From AP-15 sp963755435 (GTDB lineage: Bacteria > Pseudomonadota > Alphaproteobacteria > ATCC43930 > CGMCC-115725), in contig CAVWJX010000005.1 in assembly GCA_963755435.1 (NCBI GenBank), positions 434,001-498,000 on the forward strand: a stretch of 64,000 nucleotides of DNA, read 5' to 3'. The notes beneath the pieces are model-generated. The model had not been told where the DNA came from. It saw only the letters and a program-made list of their open reading frames with translations, and did not search any database. Below are positions 27,150-36,424 of the stretch, in pieces. Within the stretch, counting starts at the first letter, position 1. Each line of letters opens with the position of its first letter. The position numbers were made by a program, and so were the translations under genes.

Positions 27150-27461
27150 TCAGTAGCAGGCGCCCGAGCTGCGCGCGGTGCCGCGGCGGATCGCGCCGCC
27201 GATCCCGCCGACTGCGGCGCCGATCGCAGCGCCACGCCCGGCATTGCCGCCAATCGCACCAAACAAGGCGCCGCCGGCGGCCCCCCGCGCCGCGCCGGAG
27301 AACGGCCCGGGCGTTACTGCCGCGCAGGGGGGCCGACCGTAGTTCGGCGGCGGCCGATAGCCAGGTGGCGGATAATGCGGCGAATATTGTGCACCAGCGG
27401 GATCGGACATCGCCGCCACGATCCAGCCGGCAGCGCCGAGCGCAAACATCAACCGACCCAT
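27150..27461 (-). CDS. Glycine-zipper exported protein
   Basis: 103-residue protein with a signal peptide (MGRLMFALGAAGWIVAAM, cleavage near AGAQ), a Pro/Tyr-rich stretch (YPPPGYRPPPNYGRPP), and a glycine zipper of the YMGG/17-kDa antigen type (GAARGAAGGALFGAIGGNAG). Such segments insert in or coat the outer membrane. An upstream ATG at 27479 (MCGVEK) is an alternative. No specific function known. Confidence 0.65.
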   Translation of the reverse strand: MGRLMFALGAAGWIVAAMSDPAGAQYSPHYPPPGYRPPPNYGRPPCAAVTPGPFSGAARGAAGGALFGAIGGNAGRGAAIGAAVGGIGGAIRRGTARSSGACY

Positions 27462-27728
27462 TTTTTCGACACCGCACAATTACCGGGCAGGATCGCCGAC
27501 GCGATCGGATGGTGATGATAGCGCGCCCGCCCGTCCACCCGCAATCACGGCCGATCCGCCATCGTCAAGCGGAGCATGCGCCCAATTGCCGCCGAAGCGC
27601 GCCGGCCACCGGTCAAGCGACACCGAGCCAGTCGGACGCGCCGGTAGCCCCGGCCGCCGCGTCGCGGGCAGTCAAGCCTCCACAACCGTGCTGGCAGTGC
27701 ACCGCTCACCATCGATCTTGCGCCATCG

Positions 27729-27947
27729 CTAGCTCCAGTTCCAAGCCAGCATTACCAAGACACAGGTCTCCTGTGCCCGCTGCAAAGGGCTGCAGAGAAC
27801 CAGCGCAAATGCCTCTCTGGCGAGGACCGGCCGGATCCGCTCGGCGAGCCGGCGCCCGTTATCCGTCAGCGGGATGTCCGTGGTCCCGGTGTGCTGCCCG
27901 CCGAGGCTCCACGCCGTCTCGCCATGCCTGATCGCGAAGACGTTCAG
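27729..27947 (-). pseudogene. Histidine phosphatase (phosphoglycerate mutase-like) fragment
   Basis: The frame encodes NVFAIRHGETAWSLGGQHTG with the catalytic RHGE, then IPLTDNGRRLAERIRP and LVLCSPLQRAQETC. Homology stops there and the frame ends after ten unrelated residues, so most of the domain is missing. The start appears to be CTG behind a strong AAAGGAGG site, perhaps a mutated ATG/GTG. It begins 17 bp after the truncated phosphoketolase; in related genomes a histidine phosphatase often accompanies xfp. Confidence 0.75.
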
Positions 27948-27964
27948 CTCCGCCTCCTTTGGGT

Positions 27965-29254
27965 TCAGACGTTGTCGGCCTCGGTCGAACGAACCCCCGC
28001 CGACGCCGCTTCCTGACCCCACCTCCAACCGGTGATCGCGGGCATGTCGTCGCCGTAGCGGGCAATGAACTGCTTGTGGTCGATGAGCCGGTCTCGGATC
28101 GCCTGCTTGGCATAAGCGGCACGGGCCCCGAGCTTTGGCACGCGGTCGATCACGTCGTTCACCAGGTGGAAGCGGTCGAGGTCGTTCATCACACACATGT
28201 CGAAGGGGGTGCTGGTAGTGCCTTCCTCCTTGTAGCCACGGACGTGGATATTGGCGTGGCCGGTACGCCGGTAAGTCAGCCGGTGGATCAGCCACGGATA
28301 ACCGTGGAAAGCGAAGATGATCGGCTTGTCGGTGGTGAACAGCGCGTCGAAATCGTGAGCCGACAGGCCATGCGGGTGCTCGCTCGACGGCTGCAGCTTC
28401 ATCAGATTGACGACGTTGATCACGCGGATTTTGAGATCGGGCGCGTGCCTGCGAAGGAGGTCGACCGCGGCAAGGGTCTCCAGTGTCGGCACGTCGCCGC
28501 AGCAGGCCATGACCACGTCCGGCTCGCCACCTTTATCGTTGCTGGCCCACTCCCAGATTCCGAGCCCGGCCTCGCAGTGCTTGATCGCTTCCCCGATAGT
28601 CAGCCATTGGGGGGCGGGCTGCTTGCCGGCGACCACGACGTTGACATAGTTGCGGCTGCGCAGGCAGTGATCGGTGACCGACAATAGGCAGTTGGCGTCG
28701 GGCGGCAGATAGACACGGACCACCTCCGCTTTTTTGTTGACGACGTGGTCGATGAACCCGGGATCCTGATGGCTGAAGCCGTTGTGATCCTGCCGCCAGA
28801 CGTGGCTGGACAGCAGGTAATTCAGTGAGCCAATGGGCCGCCGCCAGGAAATGTCATTGCACACCTTCAGCCATTTGGCGTGCTGATTGAACATCGAATC
28901 GATGATGTGGATGAACGCCTCGTAGCAGGAGAAGAAGCCGTGCCGGCCGGTCAAGAGATACCCTTCCAGCCAACCCTGGCACTGGTGCTCGCTCAGCATC
29001 TCCATGACCCGCCCGTCGGGCGCGAGATGGTCGTCCCAAGGGAGCGTCTCGGCGACCCAAGCACGGTTGGTGACCTCGAGTGCATCCTGCCAGCGGTTCG
29101 AGTTGCTTTCGTCCGGGCTGAACAACCGGAAATTCCGGGCGTCCGTCACCCAGCGCAAAACGCGCGTATTTGGCGCGACCGGCGCAACAGCACAACCCGG
29201 TGGGCGCAGCTCCAGGGGCGAGTAGCGACTCCTTAAAATTCGTGATTTCTGCAT
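27965..29254 (-). pseudogene. Phosphoketolase C-terminal half (Xfp), N-terminus missing
   Basis: Encodes about 400 residues of xylulose-5-P/fructose-6-P phosphoketolase: NFRLFSPDESNSNRWQDALE, GYLLTGRHGFFSCYEAFIHI, WRQDHNGFSHQDPGF, VVVAGKQPAPQWLT, and RRTGHANIHVRGYKEEGTTS. Full enzymes are near 790 residues. The N-terminal thiamine-diphosphate-binding half is absent, and residues before TRVLRWVTDA are unrelated. The remaining frame is intact, but the product should be inactive. It faces the DUF3141-pta-fabI-ackA group, with which intact xfp normally works. Confidence 0.85.
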
Positions 29255-29617
29255 AGCGGGCGCACAGTTGGCGGTTTAGCCTCGTGTCATGGGCAGGCTT
29301 TGGAGACAAAACCGATTTGAGTTGGGGCGTCTTGCGCTTCCGTCGTCAACTGCCGCCGTCTGGAGCACGTCCCAAATGAGACGATTGCCGAATTCACCAA
29401 AACGACGCTGATCGGCGGGTTACAAATTCCATTCGACTCGGCATGCACGAGCGTTTTTTGTGCGACGCAACAAGCCCTCGGGCATCGGCGTCCACCTCTT
29501 GATCTGGATCAAGGCTCCGCGGCACCAAACTCATTATTCCTCATGGGCGGGCGGCAAGTTCACAAAAATGCAATAATAAATTCTATCGAACTGCGGCGCA
29601 TAAGCTGAGAGGCTAAC
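29255..29617. other. Divergent regulatory region of the phosphoketolase remnant and DUF3141 operon
   Basis: About 360 bp without a gene. It contains the FNR/FixK box at 29499-29512; the remainder, including AT-rich stretches near 29560-29590 just before the DUF3141 gene, shows no other motif I can support. Confidence 0.6.
29499..29512. promoter_or_regulatory. FNR/FixK-type operator TTGAT-N4-ATCAA
   Basis: The perfect palindrome TTGATCTGGATCAA lies 105 bp before the DUF3141 gene and 244 bp before the phosphoketolase remnant. It is the second perfect FNR/FixK consensus in the window and implies induction of this operon under oxygen limitation. Confidence 0.8.
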
Positions 29618-31843
29618 ATGACCGGCGATTCTGGATCTCGAGTGGCCGAGAAAGGTGCGAATTCGCCATCGACGTGGCCAATGCCCGGCGCGAACGACCT
29701 GCTCGACTACTGGGTCGACGCCTGGCAGCGCTCAATTCTGCTGCTTGATGTGCTCCGGCAGCGCGGCAACGGCAGTCGCGAGCACAATGCCCGCACGGCG
29801 CCTAATGTGCTGAGCTTTGATGCCGAGCTAGTCCTCGATGGCCGCTCGCTGCCGCGGGCGGTGAATTACGGGTTGGTGCGGATCATCCCGCTGCATGGCA
29901 CCTTGGTCGACCCGAACAAGCGACCGTTCATCGTCTTCGATCCCAGGGCCGGCCATGGCCCAGGCATCGGCGGCATGAAGCACGACAGCGAGATCGGCGT
30001 CGCGCTTGCCGCCGGCCATCCCTGCTATTTCGTCGGCTTCCTGCCTGACCCGGTTCCCGGCCAGACAATCGAGGATGTGTGCGAGGCGGAGGCCCGCTTT
30101 GTCGAGGAGGTCGTCAAGCGTCACCCCAATGCCGAGGGCAAGCCTTGTCTGATCGGTAACTGCCAGGCCGGCTGGCAAATCATGATGATGGCCGCGATTC
30201 ACCCGGAACGGGTCGGCCCGCTGATGCTCGCCGGATCGCCGATCTCCTATTGGGCTGGCGTCCATGGCAAGAACCCGATGCGCTATCTGGGCGGGCTGTT
30301 GGGCGGGACCTGGCTGACCTCACTGGCGGGCGATCTCGGCAACGGCATCTTCGACGGCGCCAACCTGGTTGCCAATTTCGAATCGCTGCACCCCGACAAC
30401 ACGTACTGGAAAAAGATCTATAACGTCTATTCACATATCGATACCGAACCGCCGCGGTTTCTCGAATTCGAGAAGTGGTGGGGTAGCCCGGTACTGCTCA
30501 ATGCCGAAGAGATGCAGTCAATCGCCGATCATTTGTTTGTCGGCAACAAACTCGTATCGGGCGAATTGCACAGCTCAAACGGTACGCGCATCGACCTGCG
30601 TAACATCAAAACGCCGATAATCGTGTTCTGCTCCTGGGGCGACGACATCACTCCGCCGCAACAGGCGCTCGACTGGATTGTCCAACTCTACGACCATGAG
30701 GACGAGATCGTCAAAGCCGGCCAGACCATCGTCTATTGCCTACATCAGAGCATTGGCCATCTCGGCATTTTCGTCTCCGGCAAAGTGGCGACGAAGGAGC
30801 ATGGCGAGTTCGCCAATGCCATGGATATGATCGATTTGATGCCGCCCGGCCTTTACGAGGCGGTAATAACGGGCCTCGATGAAACTGTCGAGAATCCCGA
30901 GCTGGTGCAAGGAAACTATCTTTTCAGCCTCGAGGCCCGCAACCTCGACGCCATTCGCAAGATTGGCGGCAATAGTCTCGAGGACGATCTTGCCTTCGCT
31001 ACGGTCGCCCGCGTTTCGGAAGTTACCCAGGGCGTGTACAGCACCCTAATGCGGCCGGCGGTGCGCGCGATGGCAACCGAACCCAGCGCGGAGCTGATGC
31101 GGCGCAGTCATCCAAACCGCCTCCGTTTCGAGGCATTTTCGGACCAGAACCCGTTGATGCGGCCGATTGCGGATTGGGCCGAGACGGCGCGCGAAAATCG
31201 CCGTCCGGTACGCCCGGACAATCCCTTCCTCACCTTCGAGCACATGGCGTCGGACCTGATCGCAAGTGGGCTCGAAATGTGGGCCAAGGCCCGAGATGCG
31301 GCGACGGAGGCCTTGTTCTTCAACACCTATGGCTCCCCGCTCGTGCAGGCGGCGTTTGGCCTACGCGCCGACAACATTTCGGTGAGCCGCCGCATCGGAC
31401 GCGATGTGGCGCGAGAGGCTGCCGCGCAACAAGCGGCCGCCCATCTCGAGCAGCAAATCGACCAGGGAGGCCTGATCGAGGCGGCAGTGCGCGCGTTGAT
31501 CTACGTGCGTCTTCCAGAAGGCAAAGTCGACGAGCGCGGATACGCCGCCCTGAAGCAGATTAGCGCCGAGCTGCCGGCGGCCAAACAGATCGGCTTCGCC
31601 CGGTTCAAGGAGATCGTGAAGGAGCAGTACCTGATCCTGCTAATGGACCCAGAGCGGGCGATTGGAGCACTTCCGAAGCTCTTGGCAAGCGATCGCCGCC
31701 AATGCGAGGAGGCGCTGAGATTGGTGCGCCGGGTGCTCGCGGCGCGCGGCGCCCTGCCGGAAGAAGGCCGCCGGAGGCTCGAACGCATCGAGGCGATGTT
31801 CGCCGGTCCGCCCCCGAAGGTTGGCCGGGATAAGGCAGCCTAA
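29618..31843 (+). CDS. DUF3141 alpha/beta-hydrolase-like protein
   Basis: 741-residue protein of the DUF3141 family, related in its first half to polyhydroxyalkanoate synthases. The nucleophile-like motif is IGNCQAGWQ (compare GxCxG of PhaC) near residue 190. FCSWGDDITPPQQALDWI supplies an acidic residue and HQSIGHLGIFVSGKV a histidine. The C-terminal third is helical and unique to the family. Function unproven; the family recurs beside phosphotransacetylase and acetate kinase genes in alphaproteobacteria. First gene of the FNR-box operon, 24 bp before pta. Confidence 0.85.
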   Translation: MTGDSGSRVAEKGANSPSTWPMPGANDLLDYWVDAWQRSILLLDVLRQRGNGSREHNARTAPNVLSFDAELVLDGRSLPRAVNYGLVRIIPLHGTLVDPNKRPFIVFDPRAGHGPGIGGMKHDSEIGVALAAGHPCYFVGFLPDPVPGQTIEDVCEAEARFVEEVVKRHPNAEGKPCLIGNCQAGWQIMMMAAIHPERVGPLMLAGSPISYWAGVHGKNPMRYLGGLLGGTWLTSLAGDLGNGIFDGANLVANFESLHPDNTYWKKIYNVYSHIDTEPPRFLEFEKWWGSPVLLNAEEMQSIADHLFVGNKLVSGELHSSNGTRIDLRNIKTPIIVFCSWGDDITPPQQALDWIVQLYDHEDEIVKAGQTIVYCLHQSIGHLGIFVSGKVATKEHGEFANAMDMIDLMPPGLYEAVITGLDETVENPELVQGNYLFSLEARNLDAIRKIGGNSLEDDLAFATVARVSEVTQGVYSTLMRPAVRAMATEPSAELMRRSHPNRLRFEAFSDQNPLMRPIADWAETARENRRPVRPDNPFLTFEHMASDLIASGLEMWAKARDAATEALFFNTYGSPLVQAAFGLRADNISVSRRIGRDVAREAAAQQAAAHLEQQIDQGGLIEAAVRALIYVRLPEGKVDERGYAALKQISAELPAAKQIGFARFKEIVKEQYLILLMDPERAIGALPKLLASDRRQCEEALRLVRRVLAARGALPEEGRRRLERIEAMFAGPPPKVGRDKAA

Positions 31844-31866
31844 TTTGCCCCGGAATGAGAGGATCC

Positions 31867-32820
31867 ATGCAGACCGAGCTCAACCGCCCGCGTGAACGTT
31901 ATGACCGTCTCGTGCGTGCAGCCCAGCAACTGCGGCCGGTAACGACAGCGGTCTGCCATCCGTGCGATCAAATTTCAATCGAGGCGGTGGTCGAGGCGGC
32001 CCGGCTCGGGCTGATCGCCCCGATCCTGGTCGGCCCTCCCGCGCGCATAGGCGACGCGGCTCAGCAGGCGGAAGCGGACATCTCGGGATTCCGGCTCGAA
32101 GCCTCGGCGCACAGCCACGATTCAGCCGCCAAAGCGGTCGAATTGGTGCGGCAGGGCAAGGCCGAAGCGCTGATGAAGGGCAGCCTGCACACCGATGAAC
32201 TGATGGGCGCAGTGGTCGCGCGCGACACCGGCATTCGCACCGCGCGGCGCATCAGCCATTGCTTTGTGATGGACGTCCCCGGCCACGCCGAGCCGCTGAT
32301 CATCACCGACGCCGCAGTCAACATCGCGCCCAGTCTCGCCGACAAGGTCGATATCGTGCAGAACGCCATCGATCTCGGCCATGCACTCGGATTTCCGGAA
32401 GTACGGGTCGCGATCATGTCGGCGATGGAGACGGTCAACCCCGCCGTCCCGTCGACGATCGAAGCCGCTGCACTGTGTAAGATGGCGGAACGCGGGCAGA
32501 TCACCGGCGGGGTCCTCGACGGTCCGCTGGCGCTCGACAACGCGATCAACGCCGAGGCCGCGGCGATCAAGCATATTGTCTCGCCGGTCGCCGGCCGCGC
32601 CAACGTGCTGGTGGTACCCGATCTCGAAGCCGGTAACATGCTGGCCAAGAGCCTGTCGTTTCTCGCCGGTGCGGCGGCCGCCGGCATCGTCCTCGGCGCC
32701 CGGGTGCCGATCATCCTGACCAGCCGCGCCGACAGTGTCATCACCCGTCTTGCCTCCTGTGCGGTCGCGAGCCTCGTGGCCGAGACCCGGCGGCAGAGCG
32801 CCGCCGCGGCGGTCCGGTAA
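31867..32820 (+). CDS. Phosphate acetyltransferase/butyryltransferase
   Basis: 317-residue PTA/PTB-family enzyme that interconverts acetyl-CoA (or butyryl-CoA) and acyl phosphate. Visible family segments are TAVCHPCDQISIEAVVEAA, EALMKGSLHTDELMGAVV, GVLDGPLALDNAINAEAA and LVVPDLEAGNMLAKSLSF. The ATG at 31867 is preferred because it has GAGAGG spaced before it; an ATG 12 bp upstream is possible. It precedes fabI by 14 bp. With acetate kinase it forms the acetyl-phosphate/acetate branch; substrate length is not certain. Confidence 0.9.
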   Translation: MQTELNRPRERYDRLVRAAQQLRPVTTAVCHPCDQISIEAVVEAARLGLIAPILVGPPARIGDAAQQAEADISGFRLEASAHSHDSAAKAVELVRQGKAEALMKGSLHTDELMGAVVARDTGIRTARRISHCFVMDVPGHAEPLIITDAAVNIAPSLADKVDIVQNAIDLGHALGFPEVRVAIMSAMETVNPAVPSTIEAAALCKMAERGQITGGVLDGPLALDNAINAEAAAIKHIVSPVAGRANVLVVPDLEAGNMLAKSLSFLAGAAAAGIVLGARVPIILTSRADSVITRLASCAVASLVAETRRQSAAAAVR

Positions 32821-32834
32821 CGCAGGAGGAAAGA

Positions 32835-33620
32835 ATGCCGCCCGAACTCATTCGGTCGTCGATCCTTGATGGGCAAAACGCGCTGATCGTCGGCGTCGCC
32901 AACGATCGCTCCATCGCCTGGGGCTGCGCGCAGGCGATGCATCGGGCCGGTGCCGAGATCGCGATGACCTATCTGAACGACCGGGCTCTGCCCCATGTCG
33001 AACCGTTGGCCAAAGCCGTCGAAGCCCCTATCGTGTTACCCTTGGATGTGCGTAATCCGGCGCAGATGGAGGCGTTGTTCGCGGCGATCGCGGCGAAATG
33101 GGGACGCCTCGATATCCTGGTGCATTCAATCGCATTCGCCCCGCGCGACGCCTTGGCGGGGCGGGTGGTCGATTGTCCGCGCGACGGTTTCCTGACCGCG
33201 ATGGAGGTGTCGTGCTGGTCGCTGCTCGATCTGACGCGGCGCGCCGAACCGCTGATGACATCGGGCGGTACGATCTTCGCGATGAGTTATCATGGCGCCA
33301 ACGAAGTCATCGAGAATTACGGGATCATGGGGCCGGTCAAGGCCGCCCTCGAATCGGCAGTGCGTTATCTGGCGGCCGAACTCGGCCCCAAACGCATCCG
33401 TGTGCACGCGATCAGCCCCGGCCCGCTGGCGACCCGCGCCGCCTCCGGCATTCCCGATTTCGATGCATTGATGGAACGGGTAGCCGAGCGCGCGCCGGCG
33501 CGCCGTCTGGTGACGATCGAGGAGGTGGGTGCGGCCTGCGCATTTCTATCGAGCGCCTACGCCAAGGCGATAACCGGCGACACGATGTATATCGACGGCG
33601 GCTATCACATCCTCGGCTGA
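32835..33620 (+). CDS. fabI: Enoyl-[acyl-carrier-protein] reductase (FabI-type)
   Basis: 261-residue short-chain reductase that reduces enoyl-ACP with NADH in fatty-acid elongation. The atypical FabI glycine motif is GVANDRSIAWGCAQA, and the catalytic Tyr-x6-Lys is in NYGIMGPVKAALE. The ending TGDTMYIDGGYHILG is also typical. Preceded by AGGAGG. Its place between pta and ackA, 14 bp from each, suggests a dedicated paralogue used under low oxygen rather than the only housekeeping copy. Confidence 0.9.
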   Translation: MPPELIRSSILDGQNALIVGVANDRSIAWGCAQAMHRAGAEIAMTYLNDRALPHVEPLAKAVEAPIVLPLDVRNPAQMEALFAAIAAKWGRLDILVHSIAFAPRDALAGRVVDCPRDGFLTAMEVSCWSLLDLTRRAEPLMTSGGTIFAMSYHGANEVIENYGIMGPVKAALESAVRYLAAELGPKRIRVHAISPGPLATRAASGIPDFDALMERVAERAPARRLVTIEEVGAACAFLSSAYAKAITGDTMYIDGGYHILG

Positions 33621-33634
33621 AGGGACATGCCGGC

Positions 33635-34810
33635 ATGACCAATGCGACAGAGCCACTGCTCGGTGTGATCAACGCCGGCTCTTCGTCATTGAAGTTCAGC
33701 TTTTACGAGGGCGAGAGGCGGCTCTTGACCGGCCAGGTCGACGGCATCGGAGTACGCTCCAGGGTCACTGCCAGCGGGTCCGGCGGCGAATTTATCGCCC
33801 CACCCGAACTGGCCGGAAAGCCGGCAACGTCACCGAGCGAACTGCTGCCGGCGATCATCCCATGGGCGCGCGAACAATTGGGCGGCCGGCAACTGACCGC
33901 TCTCGGCCACCGCGTCGTCCATGGCGGTATGCATTACTCGCGGCCGGCGCGGGTCACACCCGAATTGCTGGCCGAGCTGGAAGCGCTGGTGCCGTTAGCG
34001 CCATTGCACGAGCCGCACAACCTGGCGCCGATCAAAATGGCACTGCAGCTAAATCCCGACCTGCCGCAGGTGGCGTGCTTCGACACCGCCTTCCATCGGA
34101 CCGCACCGGAGGTCGAGCAAGCCTTTGCGCTGCCCTATTCCTTTTACGAGGAGGGCGTGCGCCGCTATGGCTTTCATGGGCTCTCCTACGAATATATCGC
34201 CTCCGTCCTGCCGCAGCGCGCGCCGGAGATTGCCGATGGCCGCGTCGTCGTGGCGCATCTTGGCAATGGCTGCTCGGCCTGCGCGATGCGGGCCGGGGTT
34301 TCGGTCGCGACGACGATGGGATTTACCGCGCTTGATGGGCTGCCGATGGGGACCCGCTGCGGTGAACTCGATGCCGGCGTGGTGCTGCACCTGATCCAGC
34401 AAAAAGGAATGGCCGCCGGGGAACTGGTCGACCTGCTCTATCGCCGCTCGGGCATGCTCGGTCTATCGGGGCTTTCGTCCGATTTCCGAGAATTGCTGAC
34501 GAGCGAGGAGCCGCGCGCGCGGTTTGCGATCGACGTATTCTGCTACCGGGTAGCCCGCCATATTGCGTCATTGGCGGCGGCGCTCGGTGGCCTCGATGGG
34601 CTCGTGTTCACGGCCGGCGTCGGCGAGAACGCGACAGCCGTGCGTCGCGACATCTGCCGCGCCTGTGCCTGGCTCGGCCTCCAATTGGACGAGGCGGCCA
34701 ACCACAACAACCGCGAACGCATCAGCACCCACGGGAGCCGAGTAGCTGCGTTCGTCATCAAGACCGACGAGAACCTGATGATCGCTCGCCACGCCCGCGC
34801 CTTGGCGTAA
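33635..34810 (+). CDS. ackA: Acetate kinase
   Basis: 391-residue kinase that converts acetyl phosphate and ADP to acetate and ATP. Signatures: INAGSSSLKFSFYE at the N-terminus, HRVVHGGMHY, FDTAFHRTAPEVEQAFALP, RRYGFHGLSYEY, and VFTAGVGENATAVRR. It completes the Pta-AckA pair 14 bp after fabI. In related genomes phosphoketolase feeds this pair with acetyl phosphate; here that gene is truncated. Confidence 0.95.
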   Translation: MTNATEPLLGVINAGSSSLKFSFYEGERRLLTGQVDGIGVRSRVTASGSGGEFIAPPELAGKPATSPSELLPAIIPWAREQLGGRQLTALGHRVVHGGMHYSRPARVTPELLAELEALVPLAPLHEPHNLAPIKMALQLNPDLPQVACFDTAFHRTAPEVEQAFALPYSFYEEGVRRYGFHGLSYEYIASVLPQRAPEIADGRVVVAHLGNGCSACAMRAGVSVATTMGFTALDGLPMGTRCGELDAGVVLHLIQQKGMAAGELVDLLYRRSGMLGLSGLSSDFRELLTSEEPRARFAIDVFCYRVARHIASLAAALGGLDGLVFTAGVGENATAVRRDICRACAWLGLQLDEAANHNNRERISTHGSRVAAFVIKTDENLMIARHARALA

Positions 34811-34836
34811 CATCGACTTCTGAAGGAGGGAGAACC

Positions 34837-35307
34837 ATGTCCGAAACTCGCCGCACTGGCCAGCCGGCCGGAGCCGGTATTTTCTCCGCCGCTGATCTCA
34901 AACACCGCATGGTCGAGCGCGAGGCGGCAAAAGCGGCTGAAGAATTGCGCCGAATGCAGGCGCAGGAGGAGCAGCAAAAGGCAGTCATGGCGGAATTCCA
35001 ACAGCCGCCGGCGCGTACGCCCGAACAATTGATGTCGCAGGTGATGCGGCTGGTCAGCCAAGCCGCCGACCGCGGCCAGAGCGAGGTCCAGGTCTACCGT
35101 TTCCCAAACGCAATGTGTACCGATCGCGGCCGCCGGATCAACAATACGGAGCCTGATTGGCCGCAGACATTGGAGGGTCGCCCGAAGGCTGGATACGAAT
35201 TCTGGCGCGACCATCTGCGGCCGCTCGGCTTTGGGTTGAAAGCCGAGGTGCTCGACTACCCGGGCGGCATGCCCGGAGACATCGGCTTTTTCCTGACCTG
35301 GAAATAG
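34837..35307 (+). CDS. Uncharacterised protein of the acetate-kinase operon
   Basis: 156-residue soluble protein. Residues about 20-58 form a charged coiled coil (EREAAKAAEELRRMQAQEEQ). The remainder (about 65-156) looks globular, with EVQVYRFPNAMCTDRGRRIN and GYEFWRDHLRPLGFGLKAEV. A strong AAGGAGG site precedes the ATG. I do not recognise a named domain. It follows ackA by 26 bp and is probably cotranscribed, so a role under low oxygen is likely but unproven. Confidence 0.75.
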   Translation: MSETRRTGQPAGAGIFSAADLKHRMVEREAAKAAEELRRMQAQEEQQKAVMAEFQQPPARTPEQLMSQVMRLVSQAADRGQSEVQVYRFPNAMCTDRGRRINNTEPDWPQTLEGRPKAGYEFWRDHLRPLGFGLKAEVLDYPGGMPGDIGFFLTWK

Positions 35308-35458
35308 ACCGTCAGCAACGTCATCACTCTAACTCTACGAACTTTGAAAGGAAGCCTCGGATTGTCCTACGGGTTCGACGCTTTGGCGACAGCCTCGCAG
35401 CCGCGGCGTCCTTGTGCATTCTCGCCATTGGCGCACTCGAAGGCGCGGCGTCACCACT

Positions 35459-36232
35459 ATGAGTAAGTCCATCCCTTACGATAATGGCACTCCGGAACGC
35501 AACCCACCCGCCGGGCCGGTCAATCGCGGACCGGTGGGCTTGGCTCGCCGGCTCGGCGCCGGCCTTTTGCACGAGATCCGCGAAGCATTGCCCCCGACCA
35601 TCTTCTTTTTTGTCGGCTTCAATTTTGTCGTGCTCACCAGCAATCTTCTGGTCGCCCAGTATTTGATGGGCCTCAGCAATTTCATGATCACTACATTGGC
35701 GGCACTCGTGGTCGGCAAAGCAGTGTTGGTCGCCAACAAAATTCCCTTGTTGCGACGTTACGATCGCGCGGCCCTGGTCAGACCGATTCTGTTCAAGACT
35801 GCGTTTTACTGGGTCATGGTTTTTCTCGCGCGTCTGCTTGAGCGGTTTGTACATTTTACCGCGATCAAACATAATCATCCCGCAGATTTCTTCCGGCATC
35901 TGATAACAACCTTTTCATGGCATCGGTTTGTGGCGATTTCTCTGTGGATCTGCGTCCTGTTCCTGATCTATGTCACCGCATCCGAATTCAGCCATCTCTT
36001 TGGGCCGGGCGAAATATCACGCCTGTTGTTAACAAATCGGCCGTCCGAACTCCGGTTGAATCGGCGCCAACGGGTGCGCGAGTTGTTGCGGCTTAGCCGG
36101 CTCACTGACGAGCACTCGGCCGATGAGCTCCAAAATCCGACCAGCGCCGCACACCGCGAGTTGATCGATATCGTGCGGCGGCTCGCGCGCGGTCCGGCCC
36201 CGCTGAGAACCACCCATTCCAAAACCAGATAA
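35459..36232 (+). CDS. Multi-spanning membrane protein of unknown function
   Basis: 257 residues with a polar N-terminus (to about 40). About four hydrophobic segments follow (IFFFVGFNFVVLTSNLLVAQ, FMITTLAALVVGKAVLVAN, FKTAFYWVMVFLARLLERF, FVAISLWICVLFLIYVTASE), and then a basic cytoplasmic tail. No catalytic motif is seen. It lies 151 bp after the previous gene on the same strand. Not assigned to a family by me. Confidence 0.75.
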   Translation: MSKSIPYDNGTPERNPPAGPVNRGPVGLARRLGAGLLHEIREALPPTIFFFVGFNFVVLTSNLLVAQYLMGLSNFMITTLAALVVGKAVLVANKIPLLRRYDRAALVRPILFKTAFYWVMVFLARLLERFVHFTAIKHNHPADFFRHLITTFSWHRFVAISLWICVLFLIYVTASEFSHLFGPGEISRLLLTNRPSELRLNRRQRVRELLRLSRLTDEHSADELQNPTSAAHRELIDIVRRLARGPAPLRTTHSKTR

Positions 36233-36313
36233 TTTTTACCCTGGCGCAGGCGCCGTCGGTATCGCACCGCGAGACGACGGTGCCAACATCGCCGCAATGA
36301 CCGCTGACATGCC

Positions 36314-36361
36314 GGGTTGATTTCTACTTGCCAGGCTCCAGGCCTGGGTAGAAATTAACCC
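36314..36361. repeat. Long inverted repeat (48 bp)
   Basis: GGGTTGATTTCTAC at 36314-36327 pairs 13 of 14 with GTAGAAATTAACCC at 36348-36361. Inside, CCAGG at 36331-36335 pairs with CCTGG at 36343-36347. It could form a strong hairpin 63 bp before the GH63 gene. No T-run follows, so it is not a simple terminator. Confidence 0.75.
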
Positions 36362-36424
36362 AGCGCGCGAGGCGAACCCGGCAGAAAACCTGAAAACTTA
36401 TCCAATGATCGCACGCAGGAGGAA

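Noticed and set aside
36314..36361. Rho-independent terminator for the membrane-protein gene
   Set aside because: A strong hairpin exists but no T-run follows on either strand.
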